This document shows, in pieces, positions 39,203-49,791 of a DNA stretch of 64,000 nt. Within the stretch, counting starts at the first letter, position 1. The number at the start of each line of letters is the position of its first letter. The translations under genes were made by a program, and so were the position numbers. A model generated the notes under the pieces. That model was not told the DNA's origin. It saw only the letters and a list, made by a program, of their open reading frames with translations, and did no database searches. Source of the stretch: Lepidodermella squamata (Eukaryota > Gastrotricha); NCBI GenBank assembly GCA_047495785.1, contig JBLDXI010000001.1:1-64000 (forward strand), read 5' to 3'.

Positions 39203-39943
39203 TACGATTTCTCCTCGCCCTGACGGACTCAAGCTTTCGCCATAAGGCGGAGCTTGTGAGAAAATCGCGAGCTTACGCTCTAGGAAAGTTTGAACTGGTT
39301 TACTAACTACATAATTGAAATCCCTACCCCTGGTACTCCAGTTATTGCTGACTGTTTCTCCAGGGCCCAGGCATTAGTGCACAGGTGGCTTTTCCACTCA
39401 CTCAGCGAAGCCTACAAACGCCGTCGTAGCAAGAAAGCGGCGTTCTAAGGTTTGAACTTTAACTTCAGGTATCTAAGGAAGCTTCAAAATAAGTTTTACA
39501 TAAATGTTGTTCAAAATTTAATTAAACACATTTTAATTCTTAAAACGTATAAAATGTCAATATTTTATTAACGCGGTAAATTTAAAAATAAATCGCTGAG
39601 ACAATTTTGATGAGCGCTCGTTTAAATCTTTACATCTTCTTACAAATAGTATTTTTCTTAACCTAGAACATTTCATCTTCAATGTGAAGGATACAGTATG
39701 TATATTTTGTAAGGAAACTATTACTTTTCGCCTTATGGCAAACCACCTGTCTTATTTCTGCACAGGTATCACTAGTCATGATCCTGTCAGAATTTTTAGT
39801 AATAATCAGAGCACTATCAAAAATACCCTTATTTTCTTCAAACGCGTAGCCTTACATATATCTAGAGCCACTACTATTGTCTAAGGATTGGCAAATTGCC
39901 TTCGACACTAGGGCTTTTCTCTGCCCAATGATTGAATTTGCTT

Positions 39944-39968
39944 CCTTGGGGACCTCAGGTCCCCAAGG
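39944..39968. repeat. 25-base perfect palindrome (12-base arms, 1-base centre)
   Basis: CCTTGGGGACCT, a central C, then its exact reverse complement. It lies about 120 bases from the 3' end of the gag-like remnant and is followed by a short GGCA repeat, so it may mark the end of a mobile element. Confidence 0.85.
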
Positions 39969-40088
39969 TATGAGGGCAGGCAGGCAGGTTTAAATCTTTA
40001 GCCTTACACCCACAGCATGTATCTTTTGGCGATAGGCGATAAAAAGCTATTACTTCATTAGTGAACGCATCGAAAAAGTAACTCCTGA

Positions 40089-41056
40089 TCATAGATCTAC
40101 CGTGCAATTCAATAGTTGTGCACGGTTAGGAGTTTTCTGGCGGACGAGCAGACGTTTTCTCGTTTCTGCTTCAAGACGAGCAGCTTTTTCAACTTCGATT
40201 TGAGCCGGAGTAAGATCTGGGTTGATGTAGATTTCCTGTTTTTCGCGGGAGCCAGCTGGTGGCTTGAGCTTGTACGCGTTTTCCAAAACTAGGTTTCTAG
40301 AGAACGTGTCATGAAAAAATACTTTTAACAGACGGGGACGATTTCCACGAAGGTTTCCGACGCGCCTACTACCTGCGATACGAGACGTGACGCCAACCTG
40401 CAGACGTGACTTGCACATATTGATGAAGAAGAAGGCGTCATCTTTAGTTTCCACCATTCCGTCCACTAAGACCTGGCATTTTGTTTTACGTACTCGTCGA
40501 CAGCGCGTTTAGCCACTGCCTCCATCGAACCGTTGATCGAAATGAGAAGGTTTGAGAAATCGACAGGCGGGGATGATCTACCTTGAGATTCAGCAGGATG
40601 GGTCAGATCAACTTCGCAACAGGAATCGCAAAAGTATGCGGCTCTCTCGTGGGCACAGAGGAAGTCCCATTGGTCTTTCGGAACTTGCACACACTGGAGA
40701 ATGGGAGGAATGGTATGGGAGGAACATACCTTGCACTTTAGAAACTTACAGCTTTTAGCTACTGGCGAGTTGCACACCAGGCAGGGCACCGACTGTTGAA
40801 TATCTGATGTTGATAGATGATGCGAGCATGCTGCACAATCTCGGTCACTGTCTGCCAAATCAGCTTTCGACCGTACTTCTTTCAGCTTCTTGACCAGCAT
40901 TGGCTTCGAGCCAAGTTTAGAGGGATCGATGCCAAGGTAAGAGAGTTGATCAGACAGAGCCTTTACAGTTTGTTTGCCAGTGGATTTGGACGGGTTCCGC
41001 GACGCCATGTTATGTCGTGGGGTTGACCAATCAGCAGCAGCTGCAGCCATCGTCAC
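40089..41056 (-). mobile_element. Gag-like (ORF1) remnant of a retroelement, two overlapping frames
   Basis: Two minus-strand frames meet at about 40466. The first (40466-41056) has a basic N-terminus followed by a Cys/His-rich PHD-like finger (CAACSHH, CLVCNSPVAKSC, FCDSCC). The second (40089-40466) reads RGNRPRLLKVFFHD, then ENAYKLKPP and INPDLTPAQIEVEKAARLEA. Finger followed by NRPRLLKV...AYKLK...INPDLT is typical of ORF1 proteins of non-LTR elements in invertebrates. The second frame has no ATG at its head and overlaps the end of the first, so a frameshift or decay separates them. No reverse transcriptase or repeat ends were found, which suggests a partial or old copy. Confidence 0.5.
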
Positions 41057-42025
41057 GTTAAACCACTTACTTATTTATTATTCAATCGCAGATATTTTCC
41101 CCGAGTTCCCCGAGGTGAAACTAAAATATCGCGCACGTGCTTGAACTCCAAGCTTTGGGGTTTCGTTCGAATAGGTAAGTGTAACAGAAATAGTTAGTGT
41201 AAATCGGACGGGCTCGGGAGTTTTAATATTTTTAAGAATATGAGGTGCTTATTAGTAATAATTAAAAGTTCAATCAGATGCAATAAGGATGAAAAAAGCT
41301 TCTCACTTTAGGCTCTCTCATACAGTAGTCTATATCTCAGAAGTCGACTGATATATTGTAAGAAATCAGAGTAAGTTGATACGACTTGGGTTTCAGCCGT
41401 AAATGAATGTTTTTAATCGCTTCCATAACCCAGCCGTGAGGGTCACCATAGATAATTCATCAATCGATTGATTTGATTTAGGGCTATCGAAAGGTTCGAT
41501 CAATTCCTGGCGGAGCATTCGGTGTCACATTTTGCCTTACAACATGAATTTATTTCTGTTTTCATGTTTCTGAGGGGATGAACATGGGATATATTTTGTG
41601 ATAACAGATCTTTGGTCACCCTCACGATTGGGCCAATAGTTAATTGGCTTACGCTCTCTTAAGGTTTATAACATACAGAAGGTACGACAAAACATTTGTA
41701 CCAACATTTGGAACATTTGTATGACAAAACTTCTCGTGCATCATGTATTACGTTCCCAATAGTATATTCACGAGGGATGGGCACTGTTGTGGTGAGAAAA
41801 TTTTCGCGAGGTCCATTTTCGCTCGTGAAATTCGCGAAAATTATCGCCTCGCGAATAACATCGCGTATACAGTAATCAAATATTTCATCTTCAGACTACT
41901 ATTGCTACAGAGATATTGCATAATTCGGAAATGTGAAGTTGCACGTCGTATTCGATCACTGGTTTAACATCTACGTGGGTTCTTCGTCTAATTCACCATT
42001 TTAGGTTTATCGATTTTATTAACGA
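41057..42025. other. Intergenic, AT rich, nothing firm
   Basis: No gene found. A stretch near 41760-41860 is rich in CGCGAA/TTCGCG motifs in both orientations and begins with AGGGATGGGCA, loosely like the end of some hAT elements. No matching second end was seen. A TTTTAG at about 42005 may be a 5' untranslated intron or trans-splice acceptor for the next gene. Confidence 0.4.
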
Positions 42026-42723
42026 ATGCCGCTTAAGCAAACTGTAAAGCCTTCCTTGTACGGAAAAAAGAGAGATTCTGCAGCTCCAAAGAAAACCAAT
42101 TCTGCTTCCACGTCTGGCTCTGCTCTTTTTCCTGAAGAAGTTAACCATGTAGAATCCTCAGCAGCCTGCTTCACGACATTAGCTATGGCAGATAGGCTCA
42201 AAGTAGGTTGACTTAATTGCTATCAACAGCGAAAATTTTAATTTGTTGATTTGCATAGGCATTGGAAGTATCATTGGTTTCTCTGCAAAAACAAGCGAAA
42301 CAGCTAGTCTCTACTTCGAATACTATCACCTCTGAAATCCAACATAAGGTAGTCTTTGATTCAAGTTGAGGTTATGTTTATTTTTTGCGTCCTTAACTCT
42401 CATTCCAGGCAGTTGCTGCCGTCAATGTCAAAGAAAGCATTTTTGAGAACATAACTCCCGTTGATATTGATGTATCCGAAATAACGCGCCCCTATTCGAA
42501 ATTTCGTGCCTCGCCAGCTGACCGACGGCCAGAGGAGGATGATGCGGAAAATATCCCATCTGATGTAAAAGATGCGCGTTTGAAGCTGCTTTCCAAAAAG
42601 TCAGAGCCTAGCATGAAACATTGGTTGTTTGATTCATTTCAAAGCATGCCTGCGGCAGAAAGTTTTGAATTATCGACAGACGATATTTGGAATATGCTTG
42701 ACTTGGATTTTGAGGCCTCTTAA
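42026..42723 (+). CDS. 193-residue protein, not recognised, acidic C-terminus
   Basis: Three exons join in phase 0: 42026-42202, 42259-42348 and 42409-42723 (TAA). The N-terminal part is basic and Ser/Ala rich (MPLKQTVKPSLYGKKRD). The middle exon gives a short amphipathic helix (VSLVSLQKQAKQLV). The C-terminus is acidic with regularly placed aromatic residues (MKHWLFDSFQSMP, STDDIWNMLDLDF). No enzyme motif, signal peptide or membrane segment is visible. Clean exon phases and a nearby AATAAA support a real gene. The acidic aromatic tail could be a docking motif; this is inference only. Confidence 0.65.
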
Positions 42724-42816
42724 GATAATATGCATCTTCAAGTAAATAATGGCTTTAATTTTTTTTCACGTGCACTACGTTAATACTTTACACATCATCG
42801 AGAATGATATTTCAGT

Positions 42817-42822
42817 AATAAA
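42817..42822 (+). terminator. Candidate poly(A) signal for the 193-residue gene
   Basis: AATAAA about 95 bases after the TAA stop, plus strand, with no competing signal between them. Confidence 0.5.
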
Positions 42823-43837
42823 CTGCAATTTGAACGTCAAAACTAAGAGCATGTGTCTTGTGATGCGTGAAACAATTTATAAAACAAAGGGATATCATTT
42901 CGTGCGTCGGCGATTGTATGAGTCGTTCAGCCTTATTTACAATGTTCGTAGCTGGTTAAACCGTTGAAGTCAGGTAACGCATGTATGGTTGTGTTCAACT
43001 GTGGCCATCATCCATACGTGCACAGCTGATGAACTGGGCCACTCTGCTCACGTGTATAAACAAAATGCCGGCCTCCAGCGCTGGCGGCGTTTTCTTTTAT
43101 AACAAAAAAATACGAACATATGTGCGGCAACGGTTATACTCCGCCTCGGTTATATTATGCGGTGGTGCCTTATTGTTTTCTCCTGTACCTTCATGTCGCA
43201 CATTTCTTACGGGTACCTATAATACTTTCCTTCGCTGACTGATAGTAGGCATACAGGTAAGCAATATGTACCGAGAAAACGAAATATCCGCGCTCGGGTT
43301 ATATTGCGTCGTTTATCATCATATGGTAGACGCTGGGCCGCGTCTGATGTCTAGCATTAGCAGCCCCGTAATATATTTTCTTATTTTTTACGTGTTTTCC
43401 TTTATCACGGGGTTTTATTCATCGCTTCGCTATTCCTACTTTTTGCTTCTATCGTAGACTGCGTACATAATAATATTATTATATCGCGCAGAAAAAATAT
43501 CGTGGATATTATAGTAAGGCGCATGCAGTTTTAAGTGCTTCAATAGCACATGCTCTTGTATTCCCAAATGTGCGTGAATATTTCCATTTTTCGTATAACA
43601 CAAGACTACGTTATTAAGTAATAACTACTAGAACTATTTCTACTACCTTTTAATACAAATTTGCATGCCATTGTTGAATAATATTGGCCAACAGTGCATA
43701 ACCAATTGCAATGAGGTTTCGATATCAGCTGCTATTTAGGCGCGATTGATTTTTTGCCCCCATGACGTGACATTGCCTGTCATTTTCCCCCATTTTTTCT
43801 CTCTTCTTCATTACGATCGTTTCTCTAAAGACTCGAT
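42823..43837. other. Intergenic, upstream of the small heat-shock gene
   Basis: About 1 kb with only short, unconvincing open frames. A CCAAT box lies near 43701. No clear heat-shock element (alternating GAA/TTC blocks) could be read upstream of the start. Confidence 0.4.
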
Positions 43838-45886
43838 ATGCTTTCAAACAGTGATATTATTGAAAACGCATTATTTCCTCTGTACACAGACCCTAAATTT
43901 TCAGTCAACTACATTATGGCTGACTTTCGAAGTGAGCTTTCCGTTCCGATTAACAAGGACCAAATGAGTTTTGAGGAGCGACAACGCACTATCATGAGTG
44001 ACATCGAGCGCGAAATGGAAGATCGGCGTCGGCAGTGGGAGAGCGAGGTGGAAAAGACGCGTAGAGAATTTTTCAAAACTCCCACCTTTCTCGATGCGTA
44101 AGTTGTTTCGAATGGACTCAGTGCAAAATCGTAATTTTTTTCAACAGTCATGTCGACCAGCCGGCACTACGTAGTTCTATCCGCAATTTTCCGACTGGTA
44201 CGATCCAGGAAGATGCGCAAACATGGTACGAAGACGGACCGAACGGGCAGCCGTTGTGGAAAGCGCGCTTCAGCTTGACCGACTTTGTTCTGGAAGACAT
44301 CAAGGTTATTGTGAACCCTGACCGCACCTTGGTCGTCCAAGCCAAGGCGGAAAAACGAGACGGAGGTATAATGTTACACTATTTTAGTAGGGCAATGTTA
44401 CATTAAAATCGTCATTAGGTTCTGTCGTATCAAAAGAATTCAGCCGTCAGTTGGCACTTCCGAGAGATGTTTTAATTGAGCAAATGGCTAGTCTGCTGTC
44501 GTCTGATGGCGTTCTCACTGTCCAAGCTCCGGTTACCAGCCCAGACTACGCACAGGTAAATTTGAAGTGCCTAAGATCACCAGCATTATTAGGCCTACTG
44601 CTTTTCCTCCGAACTGTTTGTCTTCTAGAAGTTATCTGTAAGCACTTTATTGATGTTCCACTGCTTGTTATTCGATATGAGCAAAGTTTTATCTGCAATA
44701 GGGCAAAAATAACTTGAGCTCATAATATAACTGTATCGTCAGATTGTGTAAAATTCCCTGCTATCTATTATTATCGTTATAGAAACGCTAACGCAAAATA
44801 TCTAGGTATCAACCGAAACTGAATTTTACTGTTCCTACACGATTCGTAAATATTTTATATTTCTTGAATTATCAACGCTGCAATTAAGGACCGCGCTGGC
44901 GTCATATTGACGTGAGTCTGTAGGAATGTTTCGCCATTGGTTGGAAAGGAATGGAATTTGAAATTTAAATTCGAATTCACCAGAGCGTGTTGCATCGATT
45001 CAGATCTCTTTCAAACGGATAACGACGATTTTTCGAATCCCCGAAGAAGAAATTAAGCAACAGCTAACAATAGTTAAAGCAATAGTTAACATTTACAATA
45101 TTTCGCTGACATCCAACCATTTTCTAGGCAATGATAAGATTTTTAATATTTTGGGATATTTTATATTGGACGATAAACTGAATATATCGCATCCATCGTG
45201 GTGTCGCGCGCGGTAGTTCAACTCAAATCGGTACCTCCAGCGTCGGAAGGGCCACAAAATCAACGTTTCGATAAAAAATGATAGCCCATTTAACACTTGT
45301 CTATTATGCACTTTAGCCACCTGCGATTTCCATGTGTCCACCTACTGTGCCTCGGCCTTTGGGTGCAAACCCTGCGACTTCGTCGTCTTCATCCTTCCAC
45401 ACCAGCCGGTTCGAATCTAGCTCGCCTCGCACGGCCTCGCCTCGTTTTGGCCAGACCACCTCCTCGTCACCCCGGCCCGGTCTGACCATCACGACCACCC
45501 TACCGCAAACCGTTATGGGTAGCAATCTGTTCACGACGCCGAGCCGCGGCATCATCGCGGTGAACGCAAACGGCGAGCAGGTCATGCAATGGAGCTTCAA
45601 TCTCGAATCGAACATCTACACACCTGAGGAGATCAGCGTTCGCGTGAAGAATCACAATAAACTGGCAGTGTCTGCCGTCCACGAGGAGCGCACCGGTGGT
45701 CGCACCGCGCGACACGAATTCACGCGCGAGTGCGACCTGCCTGATGTGATCGACGTGCGCACGATCACGACTTTCTACCGGCCAGAGCAGGGCGTTCTGC
45801 ACGTCGAAGCCAAGTTACTGCCCGAGCACCAAACCGCTATTGATCAACGCAACCGCGGCCAACGCCTCCCTGTAGCTTTTGAATAG
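43838..45886 (+). CDS. Small heat-shock protein with two alpha-crystallin domains (p40/Tsp36-like)
   Basis: Four exons, 43838-44097, 44148-44365, 44419-44555 and 45317-45886, join in phase to 394 residues. The N-terminus carries SVPINKDQMSFEERQR and a charged helix rich in Glu/Arg. The first alpha-crystallin domain spans about residues 122-198 (LWKARFSLTDF to GVLTVQAPV). A Ser/Pro/Thr-rich linker follows (about 207-290). The second domain spans about 294-373 (MQWSFNLESN to GVLHVEAKL). These are ATP-independent chaperones that hold unfolding proteins. Two such domains in one chain, after an N-terminus of this kind, is the arrangement of flatworm egg antigen p40 and Tsp36. A second ATG at residue 27 is an alternative start. 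The last intron (761 bases) is far longer than others here. Confidence 0.85.
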
Positions 45887-47289
45887 GGCTTTGAAACTTG
45901 TCATGCTAATGCAAATCCTTCGTCTTTTATGCATCTTTAACTGTTAATGTGAGAAATAATCTCATCGGGTTACACCTAGCTCGAACTTTCATAACAAAAC
46001 AGCGAGCACGACGCGAAACAGCTTCTTAATTATTTACGGTTACTTAGTAGAGATTTTTCTGTAACTTCTAACTGTGCCCTTGCGAGTTTCATGATCACGC
46101 CAACCTTACAAAGTAATTACAATGCTCGAGTTGTTTCACCCTCCAATAGCTTCTAAATGAAATTTATTCATTATTCTTTGCGTACTTCTGTTATTTCTGA
46201 TTTGAAAAAATCAAGCTTCAGAGCTTCATGATAGCACTCGGTTACTTTTCTTATGCTACATCGATCAAGTCAACTTATGAATTATTGCAAGCGCAGAGCA
46301 AAGCAGTCAATTTACTATTTTCCGAAAAAGCTCATTGTGCCACGCTAAACTAGGACAAGCATTTGTTATTCATGTATCAGCCAAAGCAATCACACTCAAA
46401 ATAGCTAACAGACTGTTTGTTCGTGATGTATGGTGCTAATTTTCAACTGACTCATGAACAACATTCACAAAATCTGATGAAATAATAGTGGATGCATGAT
46501 AACATATCGCATTTTCAGCTGCCTTCGTGTATTAATAAACAAGCACTATTCGAGCTCTACTTATTCCACCTTTTATTTCATAAATCAAAAGCCGAAAAAC
46601 AATAAAACAAAAATTAATTGTGAATCAATGTTTCTATTTCGGCAAATCTGTTTGGAGAGTGAGGTGAGCAGGGTTCAAAAGATCAAGAGCCTTCATAATA
46701 TAGCAAGTGAGCAAGTCAGAAAATGTGGGCAGTTTCAAATAATTCAGCCGTGTGCTAAGTTATCCCCCCGGTTTCTCACTGTATAAGAAAGCTTTCGAAG
46801 CTTCCAGGTATATAATTAAAATAGAGCGAAGCCGTGGTGTTCATAATCTCCAAAGTTGCACAGATAGTGCTTTTGAGTTGGCCATGCTTGTTTACGTCGC
46901 AATCTATGTCTAAACAGTCCGGATATGCCCATGAGCAGTCATTATAGATGAAGACCGCGTCACATTTCAGATTCGGCTCATCCTCCTCTAATTACACCCT
47001 GCCTTGGGCTTCACTGATTTAAAGTTGACGCCGCAAAGGGCGGCCTATATTAATCCTTTTGTGTCCATACCTAATAATCCTCAAAACAAGAGGCAGGCTT
47101 TCGCATCACACGCCGACTCTTTATTAGCTGCACGCAACTATCACTTTGTGCAAACGAATAGAACAACAAAGCAGATACTATGATGAGAAAAAGTGAATTC
47201 AAAATAAACACGCGTGAAAAAATCAACATGGACATCAATATAAAAAATCTTGGCAATTTGATATTGGAGCAAGCATAGATGCAAGCCGT
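45887..47289. other. Convergent intergenic region
   Basis: About 1.4 kb between the 3' ends of the heat-shock gene (plus) and ANKMY2 (minus). No gene seen. AATAAA motifs on the plus strand near 46534 and 46606 could end the heat-shock transcript, giving a 3' untranslated region of about 650-720 bases. Confidence 0.5.
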
Positions 47290-47294
47290 TTATT
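47289..47294 (-). terminator. AATAAA overlapping the ANKMY2 stop codon
   Basis: On the minus strand the last codons are GAG CAA TAA followed by ACGG, so the TAA stop lies within AATAAA. Another minus-strand AATAAA near 47121 is the more ordinary candidate, about 170 bases downstream. Confidence 0.35.
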
Positions 47295-49070
47295 GCTCTG
47301 AGGATTCAACTTTAGCTTTGTCATCTTTGATTTCCTCCGCTGCTGACTGCTCAGTAGACGTCGCAGATGTCGGTTCTGTAAACTCGGCAGCATCTTTGCC
47401 AGTAACTGGGCATTTTCCTTGTTTGGGCAAATTCTTCTTATTAGCACCGCCTGGTGGAGCAGATGAAAAAGGGCAAGCACCTTCAGGAGGATCTACATTA
47501 GCATTCAAATCTTTGCAGCACTTCTTGTGGACTGGCCAATGGATTTTTTGACATTCAGCGTTACAATATACCACGCTGTGGCATTTTGAACATTGCTTCT
47601 CGGCGTCGCGAACGCTACATGTTCCGCAAGATTCAGCGGCTGACATTCGATCGTACATTCGACCCCCAATCGAAACCAGCAACGAGGACATTGCAGGGGA
47701 ATATTTCGGTTGAACCGGAGAAGTTTTGATTTGATATGTCAACTGACGTAACAACGCAAGATCATGATAAGGAAAATTTCCGATTGTCTTCTTAGCAAAC
47801 TGGTCCTGGACATTTGGTTTCACGAGATTTCGCAACCATTGAGGCAGCGTATCCTTTTCGCCATCCTGAGCTGCGTCGCTAGCAGAAGAAGTTGACTCCT
47901 TGACAACCAACTGAAGTACGCAGCCCAGATAATGAATCTGTGTGGGAATGAGTATTATTTCATGACTCTTGCGCTTGAAAATAAATACCTTCATCGCTCG
48001 CATCTCATTCATTTCCTGCGACTTGCATTCGCGTTCAATCAATCCGTCGATGACTCTGGTAACGTGAATATTGTTGCCGTTTTCCATCAACTGGTGAGCG
48101 TCGTTGTTAAACATCAAGTGTTTGGCCAACCAAAACAAATTCAAATTAGTTTGCAATAAAAATCTGTGCAAGGGCGCAGCAAGACGGGGTGGCAGCTTTG
48201 GCTCCGAGTCAAAACCACGCGGTACCGTGAAATAGTCGATTTCTTGGCGGCGGACATAGCTATTGATAACAATAGCGCACTCGTGTTGACCTGAAGAATG
48301 ATATAAATGCCCAAAACATGGCTTCAAGTTTTTGAATAGTTCTTACTTATGAATCCAGCGAGCTGTGCCGCAGTCCTTTCTAAAATTAAAAATACAGTGA
48401 GTTGGAAATGGATGAGACGCTTCAATATAAAATTCGCTGCTTTAAGCAAAAATAACTATAGTCTGTTGCATAGGGCCGATTTTTCGCTGCAACTCAACTT
48501 TCGTTCAAAAATCATGCACGTTCTTACTTAAAGTTGACAATTCAAGCAGCGTACAACATTCCATGACAGAGATAAGTCCAACGAAATAATTGCGAAGCCT
48601 AGCAAATCAAACATAGTTCTGCTCACTTGTGTTGTTTTCATAATCAGGATCGGCTCCAGCTGCCATAAGAAGATGTACAGTCTCTACGGATCCTGTAAAA
48701 GCAAGTTATTACAGATAAAGTTCGCTAAAATTGGTCAGTTCAACGTTTACCAGACATCACTGCAAACATCAACGGAGTGTATCCAGAAGTATGCTCGTGC
48801 GAATTAGGATTAGCACCGCGTAAAAGGAGCAAGGAGCATATTTCTGTTCTTCCTCGGTAAGCGGCGTGGCAAAGCGGCGTCATTCCACTCTCATCCAAGC
48901 AGTCGGTTCGAATATCGCTTAGATTCAAAAATCGTTTGATTTCATCAGGCTTTCCTGTTTATACATTGAAAAGTCATATTCCTAAACCCCCGATCACGTG
49001 TTGAGTTGATACCTTTATTGAGAGCTGCAATGAATTGCTTCTCGTTCTCGCTGAGGACTCCTTTCTGCAT
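47290..49070 (-). CDS. ANKMY2: ANKMY2-like ankyrin-repeat and MYND zinc-finger protein
   Basis: Six exons, 49013-49070, 48751-48954, 48627-48692, 48347-48379, 47989-48290 and 47290-47937, join in phase to 436 residues (human ANKMY2 is 441). Residues about 30-115 are ankyrin repeats (ESGMTPLCHAAYRGRTE, SGYTPLMFAVMSG, RTAAQLAGFI). The middle has the family-specific block FDSEPKLPPRLAAPLH. Residues about 325-361 are a MYND finger (CGTCS...CSKC...YCNAECQ...H...C). In vertebrates ANKMY2 binds FKBP38 and helps adenylyl cyclases reach cilia, affecting Hedgehog signalling; the role here is inferred from orthology. Intron 47938-47988 is 51 bases, in frame and stop-free. Exon 4 is only 33 bases. The gene is divergent from TECPR2. 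Confidence 0.9.
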
Positions 49071-49791
49071 TTATAAGCTTAAGCTGCTAAACCTCCTTGA
49101 AAAAGACGGAATTTAAATAAAAATGCAGCTCCTTTTAAATCAATATTCATCTCAACACTTTACACTTGACCAGCTAAAACCAATCTCCCAGGCGCCAGAT
49201 AAGCGATAACAAATGACGTACTTGAATAAGTACGTTTATAGCTTGAGCTTATTTATGAAGATTTTTCTTCCGCAACTCCTGATAAAAAAACGGATAGTCG
49301 AAACGACAATGATTAATGATATTTCCTTTCCTTATTCTCTTAGATCGTAGATCAATATACGATGTCTAACAACTAAGAAGAAGTGCAAATATCCAATGCA
49401 AGCCAATTTAATAAGAAGGGACGAAATCCATGAAGATTATCGAAACAGTTAAGCAGTTGAGAGGGTTGCTCTGGCCATAGACAGCATAAATTGGCAGTTG
49501 TTTGCAGGAAGCGCGTAAAAATGGAAAACGAAAAAGATTGACGCGACTTCAGAAAACCACACCGAAACCGCAAAATTGTTTTAGCGCCAAACAACGGTGT
49601 CAAGGCTGGATTCAATATACAAGCTCATATTGAATAAATTACTGTGTTTATATAAATTAGAAACTTTACTATTTAGTAGTCGCAGGCGATATATGTGAAC
49701 GCTCATAACGGGATCCTCGTCCCTCTTCAACAAGTGGTCAGTCTTTATATCTTCTTCTCATGTGAAACTGTTAACGTTCAACTTTGAAGTT
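49071..49791. promoter_or_regulatory. Divergent promoter region between ANKMY2 and TECPR2
   Basis: About 720 bases separate the two start codons, which face away from each other, so both promoters must be here. No distinct element was identified. In the TECPR2 frame a TGA near 49696 lies upstream of its start codon. Confidence 0.45.

Larger units (their letters stand above)
38249..40088. other. About 1.8 kb with no supportable gene
   Basis: Only short open frames without family signatures are present. Visible structure is a TATAAAAG motif near 38490, a hexamer repeat near 39174, a poly-basic short plus frame ending at 39449 (YKRRRSKKAAF) without a start, and a perfect palindrome at 39944-39968. 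The 39470-39640 stretch is strongly AT rich. Confidence 0.5.

Noticed and set aside
41760-41860. Possible hAT-type element end (AGGGATGGGCA with TTCGCG motifs)
   Set aside because: No second inverted end or target duplication was found.
45405-45420. GGTTCGAATC, resembling a tRNA B box
   Set aside because: It lies within the coding exon of the heat-shock protein and no cloverleaf can be built around it.
49373-49615. 80-codon minus-strand frame upstream of ANKMY2
   Set aside because: Located in the divergent promoter region, low complexity, no motif.
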